From the NCBI GenBank assembly GCA_022616415.1, contig JAKEEU010000109.1, positions 61,689 through 125,688 on the forward strand: a stretch of DNA of 64,000 bases, written 5' to 3'. This document shows, piece after piece, positions 34,568-42,732 of the stretch. Below the pieces are notes generated by a model. That model was given only the letters and a program-made list of their open reading frames with translations, searched no databases and had not been told where the DNA came from. Position 1 is the first letter of the stretch. Every line of letters begins with the position of its first letter. Source of the stretch: Candidatus Zhuqueibacterota bacterium (GTDB lineage Bacteria > Zhuqueibacterota > Zhuqueibacteria > Zhuqueibacterales > Zhuqueibacteraceae). The translations under genes were made by a program, and so were the position numbers.

Positions 34568-35665
34568 TTATCGTATTTTCCCCCGCGCCGCGACTTTCCA
34601 CACCGCCTCGACCGTATCGCCGCGAATGCCGTAAACCTCGTCGTGCATGTTCATCATGCCGCACGCATGGTTGGGAATGAGCCGCACGCGGTCGCCAACT
34701 TTCAGATCAATGTTGCCGGCTTGGCTCGTGATACGGCCGTGCTCTTCGCTCGAATAATTGAAAGTCAGCTCAGGGTAGTCAACCACCATACCGATAGTCT
34801 TATCGAAATCTGCGGCGTTGTCGGTGCACATCGTTTTGTTGCCGGCATCGATGATGGCGCGATCCGGCGCCAGGCGGCTGATGACCGTGGCCAACACACT
34901 CGCGGCGATTTGCTCTTCCGTGCACGAACCGAGCTTGAGCTGGACGCGATCATAAAACACGTAGTTGCCAGGCCGCAACTCGGTGATGCCTGCAGATTTG
35001 CCGATGATCATTGCCGAGGGCGTGGAGCCAACGCTGATCACTTCGCATGGAAAACCTTGCTCGCGCAGCAATTGAGCCGTTCGCTTCATATCATTGGCTG
35101 CTTTCATCACCGCACTTTCGCGCTCTTCGAGATGGGGAAAGTTATATACATGACCTTCGTGTGTGAAAATGCCTCTTAATTTGAGACTCGGATATTGCTG
35201 TAATCGTTGCACGAGCGCCAGCACCGGTTCCTCTGGCAACACGCCGCAGCGATTCAAGCCGGTGTTAATCTCGATCATCACCTCGTGTTGAAGCCCCTCC
35301 TGCTGCATGCGTGCCGCCAGCGGGGCCATGACTTCTTCGCTATCGACCACCGTACACACGTTCGCCAGCCGTTTCAACTGTGCAAGCCGATGCAGCTTGT
35401 GCTCGCCGACAATGTTATATGTGATGAGAATATCATCAATTCCGGCAGCAGCCATCACCTCTGCTTCGCCGAGCTTCTGGCAGGTGATGCCAACCGCGCC
35501 GGCGCGCAGTTGCATGAACGCAATCTGCGGAATCTTGTGCGTTTTAATATGCGGCCGCAAATCAATGCCCTGCGCCTTCGCAAAGGCCGCCATGCGCTGA
35601 ATGTTCTGTTCGAGCTTGTCGAGGTCGATTAAAACAGCGGGGGTGTCGAGGTCGGTAATTTTCAT
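34568..35665 (-). CDS. D-threonine aldolase/D-serine dehydratase-type PLP enzyme
   Basis: A 365-aa enzyme of the alanine-racemase-like fold-type III group that includes metal-dependent D-threonine aldolase and eukaryotic-type D-serine dehydratase. The PLP lysine is in LRPHIKTHK (Lys41); INTGLNRCGV, GIFTHEGHVYNF and SVGSTPSAM bind PLP phosphate; the C-terminal domain has PNHACGMMNMHDEVY, whose His and Cys are the metal ligands of the family. It should act on D-beta-hydroxy amino acids, possibly in D-amino acid breakdown. ATG 35665, behind AAGGAAG, is much better than the upstream in-frame start. Confidence 0.9.
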   Translation of the reverse strand: MKITDLDTPAVLIDLDKLEQNIQRMAAFAKAQGIDLRPHIKTHKIPQIAFMQLRAGAVGITCQKLGEAEVMAAAGIDDILITYNIVGEHKLHRLAQLKRLANVCTVVDSEEVMAPLAARMQQEGLQHEVMIEINTGLNRCGVLPEEPVLALVQRLQQYPSLKLRGIFTHEGHVYNFPHLEERESAVMKAANDMKRTAQLLREQGFPCEVISVGSTPSAMIIGKSAGITELRPGNYVFYDRVQLKLGSCTEEQIAASVLATVISRLAPDRAIIDAGNKTMCTDNAADFDKTIGMVVDYPELTFNYSSEEHGRITSQAGNIDLKVGDRVRLIPNHACGMMNMHDEVYGIRGDTVEAVWKVAARGKIR

Positions 35666-35924
35666 GGTTCTTCCTTGCGTTGGTGATGCGTCAATGAATG
35701 GTGTAAGATAGCAATATTTCCCGCTGGAAGCAATAGGGCAATGAGAAAATCTTCTTGACAAAATCAGGGGATTTCTTAGCTTAAGATGGCGGGTAGCATC
35801 TCAAAATACTTTGAGAGTTTTTTCAATGATTCGGTGTCTTTATATATAGTGCTGTCGTCCATTGCTCATCTTACGATAGCCATTTCAATTTTTGCTCAAT
35901 CGTTTTGAAAGGCATGACAAAAAT

Positions 35925-36836
35925 ATGCGTACTAAACATTTTATCTCCGATGCCATCACCGCGGTTTTGTTGATCACAAATTTTTCCAGCTACGCCCAAC
36001 CGGCCGATTCGGCCATCGCTTCAATTTTCGACGCCAAAGGCCGCATCGCCATCAAAACCCAAATGAGCCGTCGTTGGGAGAACAATCCCAGGAATTGGCA
36101 GCTTTGTGAAGGCGACTCGGTGAAAACCGACAAACAGGCTAGCGCCACGATTCTCTATAGCAATGGAAACGAAGTTCGGCTCGGTCCGCAAAAGAGCCAT
36201 CGCATAACCCGTCTCGAACAGAGATCAACGAAGTCAAAACTTGCATCGATTATAAGTTGGCTATTGGATCAGGAAAAACCGCTTAAGTCGGGCGCGAGTC
36301 GCGGCGCGGACAAGCCGCCTGTGTTGATTTATCCGCGTGACGGAAAAATTCTATCCACTCAGCCGGCATTTGCATGGCTGTCATCAGCGCCTGGCACGGA
36401 ATATCACCTCCAATTGTTCAGTGCCAACTATAGCCTCTTTTGGCAAATAACACTCAAAGACACGATGGCGAGTTATCCCGGCACTGCGGCAAAGCTAATG
36501 CACGGCGTCTCCTATCAAGTTGAAATCAAACGCAAGTATAAAAATAGCGTCGAAGATTATGGTAATTTCATGCCGGTCTCCGCCGCAGAAAGTGCGAGCA
36601 TGGCCGTACTGCAGAAAGAAATTCAAAATACGTTTCAAACAAGTGGTCCGAATGACGTTACCGCCGATCTGGTCTATGCCGCGGCTTTGATGAAAGAAGA
36701 GTTTTTCACCGAGGCGCTGCTCGTCCTGCAAGGCGCACTCAAAAAACAACCGAACAATCAAATGGTTCGCACGATGCTGGCGCAAATCTACGATCAAGTT
36801 GGCCCGCAGGTGTTGATCGAGCCGATGCCGCAGTAA
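35925..36836 (+). CDS. FecR-like secreted protein
   Basis: A 303-aa protein with a signal peptide (MRTKHFISDAITAVLLITNF … SSYAQP). A FecR-like beta segment follows (residues ~30-105: IFDAKGRIAIKTQMSRRW, GDSVKTDKQASATILYSNGN, EVRLGPQKSHRITRL), then a fibronectin-like piece (PPVLIYPRDGKILSTQPAFA) and a helical, TPR-like C-terminus (FTEALLVLQGALKKQPNN). FecR-type proteins next to CHASE2 and CHAT genes recur in bacterial signalling clusters. It lies 133 bases upstream of the CHASE2 gene on the same strand. Start ATG 35925 is set by the signal peptide. Confidence 0.78.
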   Translation: MRTKHFISDAITAVLLITNFSSYAQPADSAIASIFDAKGRIAIKTQMSRRWENNPRNWQLCEGDSVKTDKQASATILYSNGNEVRLGPQKSHRITRLEQRSTKSKLASIISWLLDQEKPLKSGASRGADKPPVLIYPRDGKILSTQPAFAWLSSAPGTEYHLQLFSANYSLFWQITLKDTMASYPGTAAKLMHGVSYQVEIKRKYKNSVEDYGNFMPVSAAESASMAVLQKEIQNTFQTSGPNDVTADLVYAAALMKEEFFTEALLVLQGALKKQPNNQMVRTMLAQIYDQVGPQVLIEPMPQ

Positions 36837-36969
36837 TCCAACGAGCGTAACCCAGTCGGCCCGACTGGAAAATCTGAAAATTAATTATCGGTCGCTTTAT
36901 CTCATTCTTTCAAAGTGGATAAATAATTGAGGCGATCAGTCGATTTCAATTGGTTTTTGAGATCTCACC

Positions 36970-38154
36970 ATGTTTCGCAAGCTGCTCAACAAATTAACCG
37001 ACAGTTTTGACACGTGGTTGTCGGGATTGCTGCTCTCGACGCTCGCGGCTTTCTGGTTGCTCGGCGAAACGCAGATGCGCGATTGGCGTTTCAAAGCCCG
37101 TTACCTCGTCCAAGAAAAACAACTGACAAGCGACAAACTGGTCATTATGGCCGTGACCACTAAAAAGGCCAACGAACTGACAAAAGTCACCCCACGCTTT
37201 TTTCTGGCGCGCCTGATTGACAGCGTCGCGCAATTTAAGCCGCGCGTCATCGCATTGGATTTTGAATTTCTTGAAGATGATCGGCTTGATCCGCATTATG
37301 CAGATTTGCAACGTGCCATCGCCGGAGCCAGAAACGTCATTTTGCCCTGTCTGGTGGATTTGCATGCAAATAAATATCGCTTATGGTCGATGCCGCCTGA
37401 AAATCTTATTCCCTCTCGGCAAATCGGTTATGCGACACTGAAATCCGCTTCCGACACGAAATTGCAAGTGCGGTTGACGGATAAAAGTTTATTGCCGTCT
37501 TTCGCATTTGCCGCGGTGATCGGTTCTTTTTTTCAAAACCAATATTTTGCTGATCAGGAAGATTTGGAAGAGCTGCAAAAAAAGACTTTGGATAGCCTGA
37601 AGATAACCGAGGGCGAATCCTTGCTGCCCATTAACTACGCGGGGCCAATTGACGCCGAAGATACAACAAGCTTGACTATCCACGATGCCGACAAGTTTTT
37701 GCAAAGAGCTTCCAACAAAGAATTTTGGAACAACGTCATCGCTGATAAAATTGTTCTAATCGGCTCGACGCTTCGGCAGTCAGATAGCTCCGATCAATTC
37801 GAGACGCCGTATGGAACGATGTTTGGCGTCGAAGTGCATGCCAACATCATCAACAACCTACTCACGAAAAATTATCTCAAATCGTTGGGCAAGGCATGGA
37901 CGATCTTCTTCACCACGGTGGGGTTGGCCATTGCGGCACTCAGTCTTTGGCGCTTCCGGCTTCGCTGGGCGGTTGCAATCACGGCAGGGTGGCTACTGCT
38001 TTACCTCATAGCCGGATTCACGTTGTTTACCACCAACAAACTCATTCTGCCACTGGCTTGCCCGCTGAAAACCGGACTCAAAAGCCAAGATCACGTGGCC
38101 GAAAAAAGAGGCGCTTGCCAAAGATTTAAAACAGTTACAAATGGGCCAGGTTGA
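36970..38154 (+). CDS. CHASE2-domain membrane sensor, C-terminus altered
   Basis: A 394-aa protein: N-terminal membrane segment (WLSGLLLSTLAAFWLL), an extracytoplasmic CHASE2 domain (residues ~35-300; TRDWRFKAR-like MRDWRFKARYLVQ, PRVIALDFEFLEDD, VLIGSTLRQSDSSDQFETPY, FGVEVHANIINNLL), then TM segments (WTIFFTTVGLAIAALSLW; WAVAITAGWLLLYLIAGF). The last segment, KLILPLACPL, is cut by an abrupt basic tail (KTGLKSQDHVAEKRG...) in the frame adjacent to that of the CHAT fragment. This looks like a deletion junction near 38066: the original end of the protein is lost. CHASE2 domains sense unknown extracellular signals. Confidence 0.85.
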   Translation: MFRKLLNKLTDSFDTWLSGLLLSTLAAFWLLGETQMRDWRFKARYLVQEKQLTSDKLVIMAVTTKKANELTKVTPRFFLARLIDSVAQFKPRVIALDFEFLEDDRLDPHYADLQRAIAGARNVILPCLVDLHANKYRLWSMPPENLIPSRQIGYATLKSASDTKLQVRLTDKSLLPSFAFAAVIGSFFQNQYFADQEDLEELQKKTLDSLKITEGESLLPINYAGPIDAEDTTSLTIHDADKFLQRASNKEFWNNVIADKIVLIGSTLRQSDSSDQFETPYGTMFGVEVHANIINNLLTKNYLKSLGKAWTIFFTTVGLAIAALSLWRFRLRWAVAITAGWLLLYLIAGFTLFTTNKLILPLACPLKTGLKSQDHVAEKRGACQRFKTVTNGPG

Positions 38155-38698
38155 TCAAACTTTTCTGCAGAACTTTGGGTATCAGCTTTATCAACATCTT
38201 TTCACCGATACCATCGCCACGAGTTACCAACGCGGCTTGACCCAAGCGCGAATGGAGAAGAAAGGCTTGCGTCTGCGTTTGCGGATCGATGCGCCGGAAT
38301 TGCAAGTGATGCCGTGGGAATATTTGTACGACAAGCGCAACGGCTTGTTCTTGGCTGCCAATCGGGAAATCCTGCTCACCCGTTATGTCGAAAGTGGGCA
38401 AGCCCGGCGCGACATGAAAGTCGCTGCGCTCAATGTCCTGATCGTCATCTCCAATCCCAAGCGCAATGATCCCAGGCTGCTCGCTTATCCAGAATTGCAA
38501 GTGGCGGAAGAGAAGAACCTTGCTGTCTCGGCCTTGAAAGCCCTGCGCGATAATACGGATATTCCGATTCGTTACACAGTACTTGAACACGCGATTATCG
38601 ATGAGATACGACAATACCTGAATATGGATTTTCACATCTTTCACTTTATTGGCAAGGCAATTACGCTGCAGCCGAGCCACTGTATCAGAGCGCCTTGA
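38141..38698 (+). pseudogene. Truncated CHAT-domain protein
   Basis: Reads MGQVDQTFLQNFGYQLYQHL … LRLRLRIDAPELQVMPWEYL, then FLAANREILLTRYVE, LNVLIVISNPKR and DFHIFHFIG: the first half of a CHAT (caspase-like) domain of the type with N-terminal PWEYLYD. At the catalytic-His position HFIGHG the frame instead runs into GKAITLQPSHC and stops, because TPR-coding sequence starts there in another frame. The His/Cys dyad is absent. The frame is also open upstream to 38069 (WPKKEALAKDLKQLQ), suggesting the 5' end was lost as well. It overlaps the CHASE2 gene by 14 bases. Confidence 0.8.
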
Positions 38699-38820
38699 AA
38701 ATCTTGGAACAGACGGTAGGACCGGACCATCTCTTGTTTGTAGCCAGCCAGAACAATCTTGCTGAGCTATACCGTGCGTAAGGTAAATATACGGCAGCCG
38801 AGCCACTTTACCAAAATGCA
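38650..38820 (+). pseudogene. 5' part of the TPR-CHAT gene, interrupted by a nonsense codon
   Basis: In the frame of the following gene, this segment reads GNYAAAEPLYQSALKILEQT, then NNLAELYRA, TAA at 38779-38781, and GKYTAAEPLYQNA directly into the intact frame. The TAA replaces the Gln codon (CAA) found at the same place in neighbouring repeats (YEAQGNY), so it is a single C-to-T change. The first recognisable residues abut the CHAT fragment. Confidence 0.8.
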
Positions 38821-40977
38821 TTGAAGATTAAGGAGCAAGTATTGGGGTCGAATCATCTTGATGTTGCAATTAGCCTGAACAATCTTGCACTTCTATACGA
38901 AGCGCAAGGCAACTACGCTGCAGCCGAACCGTTACTCCAGCGCGCCTTCAAAATCTTTGAACGGGCTTTAGGACCGGACCATATAAAAGTAGCAACCAGC
39001 CTGAACAATCTTGCCCAACTATACTACATGGCGCAAGATAAATACGCAGTCGCCGATTCATTACTTCAGCGCGCACTAAAGATCAGGGAGCAAGCATTAG
39101 GGCCGAACCACCCTGAAGTGGCAACCAGCCTAACCAATCTTGGTCACGTAAATATATTGCTCGGCCACACGCAACTTGCCAAACAATGTTTCCAAAGAGC
39201 TGTCAACATTGAAACGACTTTCATGCACAACATTTTGGCATATTCCACCGAAACCGAAAACTTTGCTTTCTTACAAACACAAATTGGCAGATTGGATTTG
39301 TTTATGACTCTGGCAACACATGCTATTTATACAGATTCTGCAACCATTGAATCTGTACTTGACTTGACATTACAACGCAAAGCGATCAACCTTGATGTTT
39401 CATCACAGCAGCGACAAGTTTATTTCACTTCAAGCGATTCGTTATCAAGGCACCTATTTGAACGTTTCCGCTCGCTTTCACAACAAATCGCTCATCTCAC
39501 TTTTAGAGGGCCACGTGACACGGCTTTCACAGTCTATAGCCAACAACTAAATAATCTTTATACAGAACGCGAACAAGTTGAAGATAGCCTGGCACAGCGA
39601 AGTGGAGCTTTCATGCAAGAACAGCAAGTGCGAAAAGCCGACGCACTAAAAGTTGCTGCTGCCTTGCCAAAAGGCAGCATACTCATTGAATTTATTCGCT
39701 ATCGTAAAATTGACTTCAAAGCCAAAGAGTTGAACCAATTGTGGGGCACAGCACGTTACGCCGCGTTTTTCTTACCAGCACAACGTCCGAATCATTTGCA
39801 AATCATTGATCTTGGACCAGCCCAGCCGATTGACAGTCTTATTGATGCCTATCATAATAAGATCGAAATAGCTAAAAACCTTGGCAAAATGCCAAAGCAA
39901 CGTGATAGCGCAGAAAAACGTCTGCTCAACATTGCGCAGCAGCTTTATCGTTTTCTTTTTGCGCCAATAGAAGCAATGTTATCCGACAGCGCAATTATTT
40001 ATTGTGTACCCGAGGATTTACTGCATGTTTTGCCATTCGAAATTTTAGTAGATAATACTGGCAAATATCTGATCGAAAACTACCAATTTAACTACCTCGG
40101 TAGTGGCCGTGACCTGCTACGATTTAATGATGCTTCTTCAAGTGGCAAAATGTACGTTTTTGCTGATCCTAACTTTGATGACAAGCCATCTATACAGATT
40201 ACATCGAATCCTGCAACTGATCGGGCTCGGCCCGCCGAAAACGTGCAGCGATCAAAGGATTGGCAAGGTGAAGAATTCGATCCATTGGATAGCACCGCGA
40301 CCGAAGCTAAAACTATACGATCTTTATTTCAACTTTCTGACGAGCAGTTGTTTTTAAATCTAAAAGCTACAGAAGAGAATTTACTCTCACTTAAATCGCC
40401 CTGGCGTTTACATATTGCCACCCATGGCTTTTTCCTAAAAGATTTAGCAACTATCGTCTCATTTGATAGCAGTCTTACTTCTTTTCTTACTAGCAATTTT
40501 GAAGACCCGCGATTATGGCAAAATATCGCCAAATGGGAGAATCCATTGTTGCGTTCCGGTTTGGCATTGGCCGGTGCAAACTTAATTGGGCAAAAACAAG
40601 ATTCAACCCAAGTCTATGACGGCATCGCCACCGCCTACGAAATCTCCGGCATGAATTTGCAAAGCACAGATCTCGTCGTGCTCAGCGCCTGTGAAACCGG
40701 TTTAGGAGATGTGCAAAACGGTGAAGGCGTTTTCGGCCTGCGTCGCGCATTCCAACTCGCCGGCGCGCAAACCGTGGTCATGAGCCTGTGGAAAGTGCCG
40801 GACAACGAGACGAAAGAGATGATGATCGATTTCTACACGCGGCTCAAAAACGGCGAGGGCAAATCGCAAGCGCTCCGCAACGCGGAGTTGGCGATGATGC
40901 GAAAGCAGAAAGAAAAATACGGCTCGGCGCATCCGTACTTCTGGGGCGCGTTTATTTGCGCGGGGAACCCTGAGTGA
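38821..40977 (+). CDS. TPR-CHAT caspase-like protease
   Basis: A 718-aa protein (from TTG 38821, the first start after the nonsense codon). Kinesin-light-chain-type TPRs at the N-terminus (NNLALLYEAQGNYAAAEPLL, ALGPDHIKVATSLNNLAQLY, ALGPNHPEVATSLTNLGHV), a helical middle, then a CHAT domain (~385-715). The catalytic dyad is present: His535 in HIATHGFF and Cys624 in LSACETGLG, with VPEDLLHVLPFEILVD and FQLAGAQTVVMSLWKVPDNE. CHAT proteases are clan CD cysteine peptidases; some act in phage defence (TPR-CHAT with type III-E CRISPR) or cell-death pathways. No CRISPR or gasdermin gene is seen here. The TPR part may have been longer before the upstream deletion and nonsense change. Confidence 0.9.
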   Translation: MKIKEQVLGSNHLDVAISLNNLALLYEAQGNYAAAEPLLQRAFKIFERALGPDHIKVATSLNNLAQLYYMAQDKYAVADSLLQRALKIREQALGPNHPEVATSLTNLGHVNILLGHTQLAKQCFQRAVNIETTFMHNILAYSTETENFAFLQTQIGRLDLFMTLATHAIYTDSATIESVLDLTLQRKAINLDVSSQQRQVYFTSSDSLSRHLFERFRSLSQQIAHLTFRGPRDTAFTVYSQQLNNLYTEREQVEDSLAQRSGAFMQEQQVRKADALKVAAALPKGSILIEFIRYRKIDFKAKELNQLWGTARYAAFFLPAQRPNHLQIIDLGPAQPIDSLIDAYHNKIEIAKNLGKMPKQRDSAEKRLLNIAQQLYRFLFAPIEAMLSDSAIIYCVPEDLLHVLPFEILVDNTGKYLIENYQFNYLGSGRDLLRFNDASSSGKMYVFADPNFDDKPSIQITSNPATDRARPAENVQRSKDWQGEEFDPLDSTATEAKTIRSLFQLSDEQLFLNLKATEENLLSLKSPWRLHIATHGFFLKDLATIVSFDSSLTSFLTSNFEDPRLWQNIAKWENPLLRSGLALAGANLIGQKQDSTQVYDGIATAYEISGMNLQSTDLVVLSACETGLGDVQNGEGVFGLRRAFQLAGAQTVVMSLWKVPDNETKEMMIDFYTRLKNGEGKSQALRNAELAMMRKQKEKYGSAHPYFWGAFICAGNPE

Positions 40978-41087
40978 AAAAGGCAAAAAGCAAAAGGCAA
41001 AGAGCAAAGGAACCCCATGCCCTCCGCCCTATGCTCTCCGCGCGAAAAGCGCTTGCGAATTCCATGTTTTTAGCTTAAATTTCTTGC

Positions 41088-42671
41088 ATGCAGCAAAAGA
41101 TGAAAAAACTCCCCATCAGCATTTCAAATTTTGAGACGCTGATCACCGGTAATAACGTCTACGTGGATAAAACCCGCTACATCCACCACATGGTGTCGGA
41201 GGGAATGTTTTACTTTCTTTCCCGGCCGCGGCGGTTTGGCAAGTCACTGCTGGTTTCCACGCTCAAAGCGCTGTTTGAAGGCAGGAAGGAATTATTCAAA
41301 GGCCTTTGGATCGAGAGCGCCGATTGGGATTGGAAGCCGCATCCGGTGGCCGTCATCGATTTTAACGGCATCAGCCATGGAACACCCGAGACGCTGAAGC
41401 AAGGACTGTGGCTGGCGTTGAAAGAGATTGCGCAGCAATATCAGATCAACCTGTCGAGCCAATTATTGCCGGAGAGTTTCAAAGAAGTGATCATCGGCCT
41501 GAGCCGTTATAGCGGGGCGCGGGTGGTGATTTTAGTCGATGAGTATGATAAACCGCTTATTAGCCATCTTGGCAAGGGCAAAGCCGCTTTGGAGATTGCC
41601 AAACAAAATCGTGAGGTCCTGAGAGAGTTTTATGGCGTGCTCAAAGAAGGCAACGTCAACGAAGCACTGAAATTCGTCTTTATAACGGGAATCTCCAAAT
41701 TCACCCGCGTCAGCATCTTTTCGGAGCTGAATAACCTCAATGATTTGACCATGCATCCGGCTTACGCCGCTCTCGTAGGCTACACACAAGAAGAGCTGGA
41801 AACATCTTTTAAGGATTTTATTCAAACGCTGAGCAAAAATAAAAATGAATCCTATCAGGCGGTTTTAGACAAACTGAAGCTGTGGTACAATGGGTATCGC
41901 TTCACCGACGAAGATAGTTTGGTCTATAATCCTTACTCTATTTTGCACGTCTTGCAACGAGAAACTTTTGAAAACTATTGGTTCGAAACCGGCACACCCG
42001 CTTTTCTGGTTGATTTGATCAAAGAAAAAAAATATCCGATTCCGGATATAGAAAATTTGCAGCTCCAGGGAATGAGTTTCTCGACTTATGATTTGGATCA
42101 TTTGGAGTTGGAGCCCCTGCTATTCCAGTCCGGCTATGTCACGATTCACGGATTTGACGGCGTCCGCTACCGCCTGGGTTATCCCAATCAGGAAGTCAAA
42201 ACTTCCTTTCTAAGCTTTTTATACAAAAGCCTGGTGGATATTCCGAGCACCACGTTGAAAGAACAATATACCCGGCTGCACGAATTTTTGGCGCAAGAGG
42301 AGATCGAGCCGTTCATCGAAACCGCCAACGCCATTCTCTCCGCCATTCCGTATCCGCACGTTCGCAAACAGGGCGAGTCTTACTATCACACAATATTTTA
42401 TCTGATGCTTTCCGCGAGCGGCGTGCTGGTCCACACCGAAGTGTTGAACATCCGCGGGCGAGTCGATATGGAAGTCCATTTTCAAGATAAAGTCTACATT
42501 GTTGAGCTAAAGTGCAATCAGTCGGCCAAGAAAGCCATTGCGCAAATCAAGGCCAAGAAGTATTTTGAAAAATACTTGCAGAGCGGCAAGAAGATTTTGT
42601 TGCTGGGCATTAATTTCAACACGCAGGAAAGACGAATTGAAGATTGGCGTGTGGAAGTTGTACAAACATAA
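41088..42671 (+). CDS. AAA-ATPase-like/PD-(D/E)XK nuclease fusion protein
   Basis: A 527-aa protein of the widespread AAA-ATPase_like (PF09820) plus PDDEXK_9 (PF08011) architecture. N-terminal: LPISISNFETLITGNNVYVD, YFLSRPRRFGKSLLVSTLKA with a Walker A-like GKS, VVILVDEYDKPLI as Walker B, then FITGISKFTRVSIFSELNNL. C-terminal: nuclease motif GRVDMEVHFQDKVYIVELKC, with Asp and ExK, and QIKAKKYFEKYLQSGKKILL. Copies are numerous in FCB genomes and behave like mobile or addiction-type genes; function unproven. Confidence 0.9.
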   Translation: MQQKMKKLPISISNFETLITGNNVYVDKTRYIHHMVSEGMFYFLSRPRRFGKSLLVSTLKALFEGRKELFKGLWIESADWDWKPHPVAVIDFNGISHGTPETLKQGLWLALKEIAQQYQINLSSQLLPESFKEVIIGLSRYSGARVVILVDEYDKPLISHLGKGKAALEIAKQNREVLREFYGVLKEGNVNEALKFVFITGISKFTRVSIFSELNNLNDLTMHPAYAALVGYTQEELETSFKDFIQTLSKNKNESYQAVLDKLKLWYNGYRFTDEDSLVYNPYSILHVLQRETFENYWFETGTPAFLVDLIKEKKYPIPDIENLQLQGMSFSTYDLDHLELEPLLFQSGYVTIHGFDGVRYRLGYPNQEVKTSFLSFLYKSLVDIPSTTLKEQYTRLHEFLAQEEIEPFIETANAILSAIPYPHVRKQGESYYHTIFYLMLSASGVLVHTEVLNIRGRVDMEVHFQDKVYIVELKCNQSAKKAIAQIKAKKYFEKYLQSGKKILLLGINFNTQERRIEDWRVEVVQT

Positions 42672-42732
42672 AACGTTTGCCGGCTCGCCCGTTAACCGGT
42701 TAACTGGTAAACCAGCTAACCGACAAACCGTC

